8,846 bases of DNA, taken from positions 1-8,846 of the forward strand of contig JADFJZ010000027.1 in assembly GCA_022565195.1 (NCBI GenBank), in the 5' to 3' direction. This document shows positions 1 through 6,341 of the stretch, in pieces. This DNA comes from Planctomycetota bacterium. GTDB lineage: Bacteria; Planctomycetota; Phycisphaerae; UBA1845; CAIVHJ01. The notes beneath the pieces are model-generated. The model had not been told where the DNA came from, made no database searches, and worked only from the letters and a program-made list of their open reading frames with translations. Numbering within the stretch: the first letter of the stretch is position 1; each line of letters opens with the position of its first letter. A program made the translations under genes and the position numbers.

Positions 1-1621
1 CGAGCAGCAGCAGGCCTGCGCTGCCGTCGCGGAGGCCATCGACCGCCGTGAATTCAAAGTGCAGTTGCTCTTCGGCGTCAGCGGCAGCGGTAAGACCGAA
101 GTGTACATCGATGCGATCAAGCGCGTGGTGGCGGCGGGGCGGCAGGCGATCGTGCTGGTGCCCGAAATCGCCCTGACGACACAACTCGTACACCGCTTCG
201 CGTCGCGGCTTCGCGATGTGGCGGTGATCCACAGTGGGCTGACCGGCGCGGAGCGCTCCCTGACGTGGAATGCGATTCACACCGGCGAGAAGCGCGTGGT
301 GATCGGGGCGCGTAGCGCGGTGTTCGCGCCGTGCCGTGATTTGGGCTTGATCGTGGTCGATGAAGAGCAAGAAAACAGTTACAAAAGCCAGCAGTCGCCG
401 CGCTTCCACGCCCGCGACGTGGCCATCAAGCGTGCCCAACTGCTCAACATCCCCGTGGTGCTGGGGTCTGCTACGCCGTCTCTGGAGACCTGGCACAACT
501 GCAGCGTCCACGATCACTACGAGTCGATTCACTTGACGCACCGGGTGGCCGACCTCGAAATGCCCCACGTCGAGGTCGTCGACATGCGCTACGAAGAACA
601 CTCACGGCACGGCTCTCATTTGCTGTCGCGATTGCTGGAGCAGCGCCTGGGCGACACGCTGGCCAGAGGCGAACAGGCTGTGCTGTTGTTGAACCGCCGG
701 GGCTATGCCCAAGTGCTGTATTGTCCGAAGTGTAAGAATCGCGTGCTGTGCCACAATTGCAAAGCGGGGATGGTGTTTCACCAATTGACCGGCGAAGCCG
801 TCTGCCACCACTGCTTTGCGAAAATTCCGGCGCCGCGCACTTGTGCTGATCCCTCCTGTGCGACCCGACTGATCCCACTGGGCTTGGGCACCGAACGAGC
901 CGAGGCGGAAGTGCGGCGGAAGTTTCCCGACGCCCGCATTCAACGGGTGGACAGCGACACAATGAAGAACGTGCGGGCCTACGAGAAGGTCGTTTCCGAT
1001 TTTGAGGCCCGCAAATTCGACATCATGATCGGCACGCAAATCGTAGCCAAGGGCCTGGATTTCCCTTTCGTTTCTTTGGTCGGCGTGCTCAGTGCGGACA
1101 CGGCGCTGTATCAGCCGGACTTCCGCGCCAACGAGGGCACGTTTCAATTGGTCACGCAGGTGGCCGGCCGGGCCGGTCGGGCTCGATCGCGCGGGCGGGT
1201 CGTGGTGCAGACGGTCATGGGCGAGCTGCCGGCGCTGCAGGCTGCCACGAAGCATGACTTTCCAGCGTTCGCCGAGCGGGAACTGGAGATTCGGCGCGAA
1301 ACGCGCATGCCGCCGTTCACGCGGTTGACTCGCTGGGTATTGTCGGACGCTTCCGAGTCGATTCTCAAGCATGCCGCGGGCGAGTTTGCCGAGACCGTTC
1401 GTGAGGCGTGTCGCCAATTGGGATTGCCGCCGGCGGACGTGATGGGCCCGTTTCCCTGCCCGCTGGAGCGCATTCGCAGGATGTACCGTTACGATATCTT
1501 GCTGCGCACGAGCACGGCGACGGAACGGGCGAAGCTGCTGGACTATCTGCGGCACGAGAAGAAACTGCACGCCAAAGTGAAACGCATGATCATCGATATT
1601 GATCCAGTGTCACTGCTCTGA
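1..1621 (+). CDS. priA: Primosomal protein N' (PriA) replication-restart helicase, 5'-truncated by the window edge
   Basis: Superfamily 2 DNA helicase that reloads the replisome at stalled or repaired forks. The reading frame is open from base 2, so 539 residues are visible. PriA is usually about 700-800 residues, so the N-terminal DNA-binding domains and the very start of the helicase domain lie outside. The GTG at 59 is an internal valine, not a start: the residues before it already match the conserved stretch ahead of Walker A. Visible motifs, numbered from base 2: Walker A GVSGSGKTE near 25-33; a DExH-type box at 120-123 reading DEEQ rather than the usual DEEH; GSATPSLETW; eight zinc-type cysteines at 241, 244, 250, 253, 268, 271, 281 and 286; GLGTERAE; GTQIVAKGLDFP near 344; QVAGRAGRA near 386. 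The zinc-cysteine spacing matches E. coli PriA except for the last pair, which is C-x4-C instead of C-x2-C. It ends 19 bases before a repeat element and converges on gatB. The family assignment is very secure. Confidence 0.97.
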   Translation, partial: EQQQACAAVAEAIDRREFKVQLLFGVSGSGKTEVYIDAIKRVVAAGRQAIVLVPEIALTTQLVHRFASRLRDVAVIHSGLTGAERSLTWNAIHTGEKRVVIGARSAVFAPCRDLGLIVVDEEQENSYKSQQSPRFHARDVAIKRAQLLNIPVVLGSATPSLETWHNCSVHDHYESIHLTHRVADLEMPHVEVVDMRYEEHSRHGSHLLSRLLEQRLGDTLARGEQAVLLLNRRGYAQVLYCPKCKNRVLCHNCKAGMVFHQLTGEAVCHHCFAKIPAPRTCADPSCATRLIPLGLGTERAEAEVRRKFPDARIQRVDSDTMKNVRAYEKVVSDFEARKFDIMIGTQIVAKGLDFPFVSLVGVLSADTALYQPDFRANEGTFQLVTQVAGRAGRARSRGRVVVQTVMGELPALQAATKHDFPAFAERELEIRRETRMPPFTRLTRWVLSDASESILKHAAGEFAETVREACRQLGLPPADVMGPFPCPLERIRRMYRYDILLRTSTATERAKLLDYLRHEKKLHAKVKRMIIDIDPVSLL

Positions 1622-1720
1622 TTCTGCGTTCTGCCCTTTTCGGAATTCTTGCCACAAAGACACCAAGACACGAAGAAAGACGACAGAAGTACGTTTGCCA
1701 CGATATGTGACAGTTACGCG

Positions 1721-1804
1721 TTGCGGATTGCGGATTCTAGATTTCAAATTTTAGATCTCAAATCTCAAATCTCAGATTTCGAATTGCAAAATTCGGATTG
1801 CAGA
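1721..1804. repeat. Degenerate heptanucleotide tandem array, 12 units
   Basis: Reading in sevens from 1721 gives twelve consecutive units with no slip in register, close to a TTNCRRA consensus. Examples are TTGCGGA (1721 and 1728), TTCTAGA (1735), TTTCAAA (1742), TCTCAAA (1756 and 1763), TTTCGAA (1777) and TTGCAGA (1798). Every unit ends in A, and nearly all have a pyrimidine at position 4 followed by purines. GC content is 29 of 84 bases (about 35%), well below the flanking genes. A small perfect hairpin, CGAATT-GCAA-AATTCG, lies at 1780-1795 within it. The pattern recalls the short tandemly repeated heptamers (STRR) known from cyanobacteria. Translations of this stretch are low-complexity and not a real protein. 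Confidence 0.8.
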
Positions 1805-1820
1805 ACCCAAGCGAACTTCC

Positions 1821-1844
1821 ACCGCACGCTCTACCGCACGCTCC
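1821..1844. repeat. 12-base direct duplication inside the intergenic element
   Basis: ACCGCACGCTCT (1821-1832) is followed directly by ACCGCACGCTCC (1833-1844), identical in 11 of 12 bases. It separates the AT-rich heptamer array on the left from the CT-rich arrays on the right. No function is evident. Confidence 0.75.
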
Positions 1845-1860
1845 ACGCCCGCTGCACCGT

Positions 1861-1883
1861 TCACCATCACCATCACCATCACC
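1861..1883. repeat. Hexanucleotide microsatellite (TCACCA)n
   Basis: Almost four perfect copies of the six-base unit TCACCA run from 1861 to 1883. In one frame this reads as a run of histidines and so mimics a polyhistidine tag. Because it continues the simple-repeat character of its surroundings and no tagged reading frame surrounds it, I read it as natural simple-sequence DNA rather than vector sequence. Confidence 0.85.
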
Positions 1884-1885
1884 TG

Positions 1886-1948
1886 CTTCCTGTTCCCTGT
1901 TCCCTTCCTTCTCTTCACTCTTCACTCTTCACGCTTCACTTTTCTGTC
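1886..1948. repeat. Second heptanucleotide array, pyrimidine-rich, about 9 units
   Basis: Nine seven-base units follow in register. The clearest are TTCCCTG (1893), TTCCCTT (1900), TTCACTC (1914 and 1921), TTCACGC (1928) and TTCACTT (1935); CTTCCTG (1886), CCTTCTC (1907) and TTCTGTC (1942) are more degenerate. The consensus is about TTCMCTB on the plus strand. It differs in sequence from the array at 1721-1804 but has the same period, which suggests that one amplification process acts on seven-base units. The last unit overlaps the right inverted-repeat arm by three bases. Confidence 0.7.
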
Positions 1949-1979
1949 TTTGTGGCAGAATTGCCGTGAGAAACGCGAA

Positions 1980-3452
1980 CTACAGCCCGAGTTTCTTTTG
2001 GAGAAGCTCGCGGACGAGCTTGGGTGGGGCGCTGCCGCGCGATTTCTGCATGACTTGGCCCTGGAGGAATCCCAGCGACTTTTCCCACTTCTTGCCGCCG
2101 GACTTGGCGATCTCGACTGCCTTGGGATTGCCGGCGATGGCTTCATCGACCAGGGCTTCAATCGCAGCGGTGTCCTGGATTTGTTCGAGTCGCTCTGCCT
2201 TGGCAATGGCGGACGGTCGATCGGTTGATTCGAGCATTTTCTCAGCAATGGCCGCCGCTGCTGTGGCGTTGATCTTGCCGTCGCCGGCCAAGGTTGCGAG
2301 TTCGGCGATTCGAGCGGCATCGATACCGAGTTCGGCGATGGTCGATTCGCGTTTGTTGGCGTGCTTTGCCCAGAAGCTGATGAAGTGCTTTCCGAGCAGT
2401 TTCGGATCAGCCCCCGTTTGAATCGCGGCGTCAAAGAGGTCTGCCGTCGCGCGGTCGGCGACGATCTGCGCTGCGTCTTTGGCAGACAATCCGCACTCAC
2501 TGACCAGTCGGGCGCGGCGGGCGGCGGGAAGTTCGGGCATGTCGGCTTTGACGGCGCTCAGCCATTCGTCGTTGATGACCACCGGCACGAGATCGGGATC
2601 GGGGAAATAGCGATAGTCCTGCGCCTCTTCCTTGCTGCGCTGGAAAACTGTGACGTTCTTGTCATCGTCCCAGCCGCGGTTTTCTTTGGGTTGTTCGTTG
2701 GCTGTGTAGTGGTGGTCCTTCTGCCATACTTCAGTATGGCGCTGAATCTCATAATCGATGGCGCCGCGGATGGCCCGGAAGCTGTTCAAGTTCTTCACTT
2801 CACAAATGGGCGTGGCGAACTCCGCGTCTCCGTCTGAAATGACGACATTGATGTTGGGCTCGAAGCGCATTTGTCCCTTCTGCATCACGCCCTCGGTGAC
2901 GCCCAGATAGGTCGCCAGCTTGTGCAGTTCGGTGCAGAAAGCGTAGGCTTCCTCGGCAGAGTGCAGATCGGGCTCGGTGACGATCTCCAATAGGGGCGTG
3001 CCGGTGCGGTTCAAATCGACCTGCGTGATGGCAGGGTTGTCGTGCAGGTTCTTGCCGGCGTCTTCTTCGACGTGGGCTCGGCGGATTCGCACGGTCCTTG
3101 TTTCACCTTCGCAGGTGAACTCGAACGATCCATTCTCCGCCAGCGGCAGATCGTATTGACTGATTTGGTAATTCTTCGGCAGGTCGGGATAGAAATAGCT
3201 CTTGCGGTCCCACTTGGTGAATCGGGCGATCTTGCAGTTCAGTGCCATCGCCAAACGCATGGCGAGGGTCAGCGCCTCTCGATTGAGCACGGGCAGGGCG
3301 CCCGGCAGTCCCAGGCACATGGGACAGACGCGGCTGTTGGGCTCGGCGCCGAACTCGACGCGACAGCCGCAAAAGAGCTTCGTGCGCGTCGCCAATTGGA
3401 CGTGAATCTCAAGCCCGATGAGCGGGCGCGTGGTTAGCGTGGGCGCGGACAT
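1980..3452 (-). CDS. gatB: Aspartyl/glutamyl-tRNA(Asn/Gln) amidotransferase subunit B
   Basis: Kinase and tRNA-binding subunit of the cytoplasmic GatCAB complex. The complex converts mischarged Glu-tRNA(Gln) or Asp-tRNA(Asn) to Gln-tRNA(Gln) or Asn-tRNA(Asn), using ammonia supplied by GatA. At 490 residues it has full family length. Recognisable blocks: GLEIHVQL at 13-20; a C28-x-C30 plus C43-x2-C46 set that could bind zinc; DRKSYFYPDLPKNYQISQYDLP at 82-103; HVEEDAGK at 127-134; NRTGTPLLEIVTEPD at 148-162; EVKNLNSF at 218-225; RSKEEAQDYRYFPDPDL at 272-288. The C-terminal YqeY-like tail includes NPKAVEIAKSGGKK at 442-455 and GFLQGQVMQK at 461-470. The ATG at 3452 has a good Shine-Dalgarno sequence and puts the N-terminus at the expected place. 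It lies 28 bases downstream of ffh, probably in the same transcript. No gatA or gatC is present in the window, so those subunits must be encoded elsewhere. Confidence 0.97.
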   Translation of the reverse strand: MSAPTLTTRPLIGLEIHVQLATRTKLFCGCRVEFGAEPNSRVCPMCLGLPGALPVLNREALTLAMRLAMALNCKIARFTKWDRKSYFYPDLPKNYQISQYDLPLAENGSFEFTCEGETRTVRIRRAHVEEDAGKNLHDNPAITQVDLNRTGTPLLEIVTEPDLHSAEEAYAFCTELHKLATYLGVTEGVMQKGQMRFEPNINVVISDGDAEFATPICEVKNLNSFRAIRGAIDYEIQRHTEVWQKDHHYTANEQPKENRGWDDDKNVTVFQRSKEEAQDYRYFPDPDLVPVVINDEWLSAVKADMPELPAARRARLVSECGLSAKDAAQIVADRATADLFDAAIQTGADPKLLGKHFISFWAKHANKRESTIAELGIDAARIAELATLAGDGKINATAAAAIAEKMLESTDRPSAIAKAERLEQIQDTAAIEALVDEAIAGNPKAVEIAKSGGKKWEKSLGFLQGQVMQKSRGSAPPKLVRELLQKKLGL

Positions 3453-3461
3453 TGCCGTGTG

Positions 3462-3467
3462 TCACCT
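3462..3467 (-). promoter_or_regulatory. Shine-Dalgarno sequence of gatB
   Basis: AGGTGA on the minus strand (3467 down to 3462) lies nine bases before the gatB ATG. It matches part of the AGGAGGTGA consensus and supports the chosen gatB start and independent ribosome loading after ffh. Confidence 0.75.
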
Positions 3468-3480
3468 GCCGGGAATATCA

Positions 3481-4914
3481 CTACCGTTTCTTGCGTTTCT
3501 TGCGTTTGTCCTTGGAGGACAGCTTGCGGACCTTGACGGTGCTGCCTTTGATCTTTTTGCCGAACCCCTGGCCGGTCATCGCTGCCTGGGACAGTCCGGC
3601 GATCGACTTCATCTTGCCCATCATGCTCATGTTGGCCATGGCCTTCATTTGGTCGCGCATCATGCCGAACTGTTTGACCAGACCGGAGACATCTTGCGGG
3701 TCGCATCCGGAGCCTCGGGCGATGCGGCGGCGGCGGGAGGAGTTGATGATGCTGGGGTTCGTGCGCTCCTTGCGCGTCATCGACAGGATGATGGCCTGTA
3801 TCTGGCCGATTTCGGATTCGTCGATGTCGGCATCGTCTACCGCCGAACCCATGCCGGGAATCATTTTCATAAGCCCTTTGATCGAGCCCATCTTTTGCAC
3901 TTTGCGCATTTGGTCGAGAAAATCATCGAGCGTCAATGTGCCCTTGGCCATCCGCTTTTGGATTTTCTCGGCTTCGTCTTCATCGAATTGAGACTGGGCC
4001 TGCTCGACCAGCGAGAGCACGTCGCCCATGCCCAGAATGCGGCCGGCGATGCGATCGGGGTGGAACGGCTCGATGTTCTCCAGCTTCTCGCCGACGCCGA
4101 TGAACTTGATCGGCTTGCCGGTGATGGCTTTCACCGACAACGCCGCACCGCCGCGAGTATCGGAATCGAACTTGGTCAAGATCACGCCGTCGAGTTCCAG
4201 CCGCTCGTTGAAGGCCTTGGCGGTGTTGACTGCGTCCTGGCCGGTCATGGCGTCGATGACCAGATAGATTTGGTGCGGCTGGGTCACCTGGGCGGCCTTG
4301 GCGACCTCTGCCATCATTTCTTCGTCGATGGCCAGTCGGCCGGCGGTGTCGAGGAACACCACGTCGCAATCCAGCTTGCGGGCCTGCTTGATGCCGTTGC
4401 GGCAGACCTTGACCACGTTATCGTGGCCTCGCTCCGTGTAGACCGGCACGTTGATTTGCTCGCCCAGCACTTCCAATTGGTCGATGGCCGCCGGTCGTTT
4501 GAGGTCGGCTGCGACCATGAGCGGGCGCTTCCCTTTTGCCGCGACCATCTTGGCCAGTTTGGCGCACGTCGTCGTTTTACCGGAGCCCTGCAAGCCGGCC
4601 AGCATCACGATCGTGGGGCCGGGGGTTACGAAGGGGATTCGCGGATCCACCGGGCCCATCAGTTCCACGAGTTCATCATGGACAACCTTGACCATGACTT
4701 GCTCTGGCTTGAGCGTGCCGATTATTTCCTGTCCGATGGCTTTTTGTTGAACGCGATTTGCAAAATCGCGCGCCACATCGACGTGGACATCCGCCTCGAG
4801 CAAAGCCGTGCGGATTTCGCGCATGGCTTCGGCGACGTTTTCTTCCGTCATGCGTCCTCGGCCTCTCATGCCTTTGAAGACGCTGCCCAGTCGATCAGAG
4901 AGAGTGTCGAACAT
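3481..4914 (-). CDS. ffh: Signal recognition particle GTPase Ffh (SRP54)
   Basis: GTPase that, with 4.5S/6S RNA, binds signal sequences on nascent membrane and secreted proteins and delivers ribosomes to FtsY. From the ATG at 4914 it is 477 residues. The N domain covers about 1-90. G-domain motifs: GLQGSGKTTT at 107-116; DLKRPAAIDQL at 137-147; DTAGR at 189-193; TKFD at 247-250; GVGE at 273-276. The methionine-rich M domain runs from about 300 to 450 and carries the SRP-RNA-binding stretch SRRRRIARGSG at 393-403. The protein ends in a strongly basic tail, RKKRKKR. The frame stays open 20 codons upstream to an ATG at 4974, but I prefer 4914. The family begins MF-[DE]-x-L-S-[DE]-R-L, the extra residues look unlike any N domain, and a candidate promoter overlaps the extension. 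The 4914 start has only a close-set GAGG upstream. It is first in a probable ffh-gatB transcript. Confidence 0.97.
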   Translation of the reverse strand: MFDTLSDRLGSVFKGMRGRGRMTEENVAEAMREIRTALLEADVHVDVARDFANRVQQKAIGQEIIGTLKPEQVMVKVVHDELVELMGPVDPRIPFVTPGPTIVMLAGLQGSGKTTTCAKLAKMVAAKGKRPLMVAADLKRPAAIDQLEVLGEQINVPVYTERGHDNVVKVCRNGIKQARKLDCDVVFLDTAGRLAIDEEMMAEVAKAAQVTQPHQIYLVIDAMTGQDAVNTAKAFNERLELDGVILTKFDSDTRGGAALSVKAITGKPIKFIGVGEKLENIEPFHPDRIAGRILGMGDVLSLVEQAQSQFDEDEAEKIQKRMAKGTLTLDDFLDQMRKVQKMGSIKGLMKMIPGMGSAVDDADIDESEIGQIQAIILSMTRKERTNPSIINSSRRRRIARGSGCDPQDVSGLVKQFGMMRDQMKAMANMSMMGKMKSIAGLSQAAMTGQGFGKKIKGSTVKVRKLSSKDKRKKRKKR

Positions 4915-4955
4915 GTTCCTCGTTACCCAGCTAAGAATCCAGCACGAACGATCGT

Positions 4956-4984
4956 AGCATAGGTGAATTCGCACCGGGTCTCAA
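4956..4984 (-). promoter_or_regulatory. Candidate sigma-70-type promoter for ffh-gatB
   Basis: On the minus strand, TTGAGA (4984-4979, 5 of 6 matches to TTGACA) is followed after exactly 17 bases by TATGCT (4961-4956, 4 of 6 matches to TATAAT). Transcription would start near 4949, leaving a leader of about 35 bases before the ffh ATG at 4914. It lies in the 158-base gap between the divergent ffh and membrane-protein genes. I found no comparably good pair on the plus strand for the gene at 5073. The call rests on consensus matching only. Confidence 0.4.
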
Positions 4985-5072
4985 CAGCCGGATCTTATCG
5001 GAACTGCGTGTTGGCAACTCACTGAAGTGGACTTGGCCTTTCAGGTCTCAGCGATACCGTCCGAAGTCGAGA

Positions 5073-6341
5073 ATGATGGCTTCTCTGATTCGCAAAATCA
5101 CGACTCCGCCGTTGCTCGGCATGATCGGTGTGGCTTTGTTCATGGGCTGGTGCATCGGCTTCGTCGCTCATCATGCGTCAGCTGACAAGCTGGTCGGCGA
5201 GGACAATGTCATCGTGGGTCGGGATTTCATGGCGTTCTATATCGGCGGCACGATTATCCGGGCAGGTCACGGTGAGCGCCTGTATGAACCCGCTCTGCAA
5301 CAGCAGACGCAAGACTGGGTCTTGCAGGGCGAGCCGGTCGATGGCTTCTCTTACTACATCAATCCGGCATCGGTGGCGGTGGCGTACAGTCTGCTGGCGC
5401 GCTTGCCGTACACTTGGGCGTTTTATTTGCACACTTTCATGATGCTGGCGTTCTTGCTGGCCGGCGTGTGGATTCTGCGAACGCATCTGCCGCGCGACTC
5501 ACTGCACTGGCTGACGATCGCGTTTCTGGCGGCCTGCTGGCTGCCAATGACGCACGCGATGACCGGCGGACAGAACGCCTCATTGTGTTTCTTGCTGCTT
5601 TCGGTCGCCTATGTCGCATCCGTTGCAAAGAAACAGTGGCTGGCAGGCTTGGCGTTGGGCTTGCTGCTGTTCAAGCCGCAGTATGCGGTTCCAGTATTGG
5701 GGCTGTTGCTTCTTCGCAAGCAGTTTGTGACGTTGGGTGTGGCGGCGGTCCTCGGCTGCGGGCACTATGTTATTGGAGCGCTGGCCTGCGGATGGGATTG
5801 GCCTGCGAAGATGGCGGACAAGCTGGGCGGATACTACCGCGCCGCCGAAGATGCCACCAACAGCGCCACGCACATGTCGTTCATGGAAGTCCTGGACTAT
5901 TCGGTCATTCAGCCGCTTGGCGGTGACGGCGGACTCGGCTCCATCCTGCATGTGCTGGGTTATACTGTGCTGGCCGGCTTCGTTGTGTATTTGATGTGGG
6001 TTTGGCGCCATGCCGATCCTCGTAAGGGCGACTTTGCGTTGTACTGGGCGCTCGTGACGGCGGCGACGCCGCTGCTCAGTCTGCATGCTCAGTATTACGA
6101 CGGAGCGCTGCTGGCGTTGCCGATTCTGCTGATTTTGGTGTACTGCCAACAACACGGTTACGAAATCAGCCTGCGGACGCGCGTGGCGTTGGTTGTGGTC
6201 TACGTGGCCTATCTGCCGGCTGCGTTTATTCCCGAGTGGTTCGAGTGGTTCCGGTTTCAGCCGGTCTTTGTGGTGCCGATCCTGGTTTGTGCGTGGGCAG
6301 CGTCGCTGATCCGACGTGAAGAACGGCGGCGAGCATTATGA
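5073..6341 (+). CDS. Polytopic membrane protein of the GT87 / DUF2029 glycosyltransferase type
   Basis: Probable GT-C-fold glycosyltransferase that would use a polyprenyl-phosphate sugar donor; in actinobacteria relatives add mannose or arabinose to lipid-linked glycans. The donor and acceptor here are unknown. The 422-residue protein has about ten hydrophobic segments, the first near residues 14-32. It is followed by the loop that in GT87 carries the proposed catalytic aspartate, here GRDF with D51, then the family-like AGHGERLYEP at 64-73 and INPASVAVAYSLLARLPY at 96-113. Later come GQN at 166-168, KPQYAVPVLGLLLLRK at 201-216 and SLHAQYYDGALLALP at 336-350, which resemble conserved GT87 blocks. 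The C-terminus is basic (RREERRR). The start could be the ATG at 5073 or the adjacent one at 5076; neither has a strong Shine-Dalgarno. Its stop overlaps the next start (ATGA). The fold-level assignment is fairly firm; the specific function is not. Confidence 0.75.
   Translation: MMASLIRKITTPPLLGMIGVALFMGWCIGFVAHHASADKLVGEDNVIVGRDFMAFYIGGTIIRAGHGERLYEPALQQQTQDWVLQGEPVDGFSYYINPASVAVAYSLLARLPYTWAFYLHTFMMLAFLLAGVWILRTHLPRDSLHWLTIAFLAACWLPMTHAMTGGQNASLCFLLLSVAYVASVAKKQWLAGLALGLLLFKPQYAVPVLGLLLLRKQFVTLGVAAVLGCGHYVIGALACGWDWPAKMADKLGGYYRAAEDATNSATHMSFMEVLDYSVIQPLGGDGGLGSILHVLGYTVLAGFVVYLMWVWRHADPRKGDFALYWALVTAATPLLSLHAQYYDGALLALPILLILVYCQQHGYEISLRTRVALVVVYVAYLPAAFIPEWFEWFRFQPVFVVPILVCAWAASLIRREERRRAL

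Larger units (their letters stand above)
1641..1966. repeat. Repeat element with imperfect terminal inverted repeats filling the priA/gatB gap
   Basis: The 358-base gap between priA and gatB holds no credible gene. Its edges, 1641-1661 and 1946-1966, are inverted copies of each other. They share an exact 12-base core, TGCCACAAAGAC (1650-1661, and on the opposite strand 1957-1946), preceded in both by CGG and AATTC with a one-base shift in each arm. Between them lie two heptanucleotide arrays, a 12-base duplication and a hexanucleotide run. The element starts 19 bases after the priA stop and ends 13 bases before the gatB stop. No target-site duplication is visible and no transposase is encoded, so a non-autonomous MITE-like element is only one reading. 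A dispersed intergenic repeat or a hairpin-forming junction is another. From memory, the CACAAAGACACCAAG-type edge resembles sequence scattered between genes in planctomycete and related genomes; this was not searched. Confidence 0.6.

Noticed and set aside
602..1570. A 322-codon open frame on the minus strand opposite priA
   Set aside because: It overlaps well-conserved PriA motifs throughout and has an Arg/Gln/His-rich composition with no domain, consistent with an antisense shadow.
1721..1804. Possible CRISPR array
   Set aside because: The units are seven bases and contiguous, with no spacers, no repeat of CRISPR length and no cas genes in the window.
1649..1969. A 106-codon open frame across the priA/gatB gap, including seven histidines in a row
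   Set aside because: It is composed of translated heptamer and hexamer repeats and inverted-repeat arms, with low-complexity residues and no domain. The histidine run comes from the TCACCA microsatellite and there is no tagged protein or vector sequence around it.
3418..4962. A 514-codon open frame on the plus strand opposite ffh
   Set aside because: Ffh on the minus strand has every family motif. The antisense frame is rich in His, Leu, Asp and Gly as expected for the mirror of a GC-rich gene, and shows no recognisable domain.
4915..4974. N-terminal extension of Ffh to an upstream ATG at 4974
   Set aside because: The 20 added residues do not resemble an SRP54 N domain, and a candidate promoter lies across the extension. 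The ATG at 4914 gives the standard MF-D-x-L-S start.
5011..5060. Plus-strand promoter for the gene at 5073 using TTGGCA (5011-5016)
   Set aside because: No acceptable -10 hexamer occurs 16-18 bases downstream, and alternatives near 5055 match too few positions.
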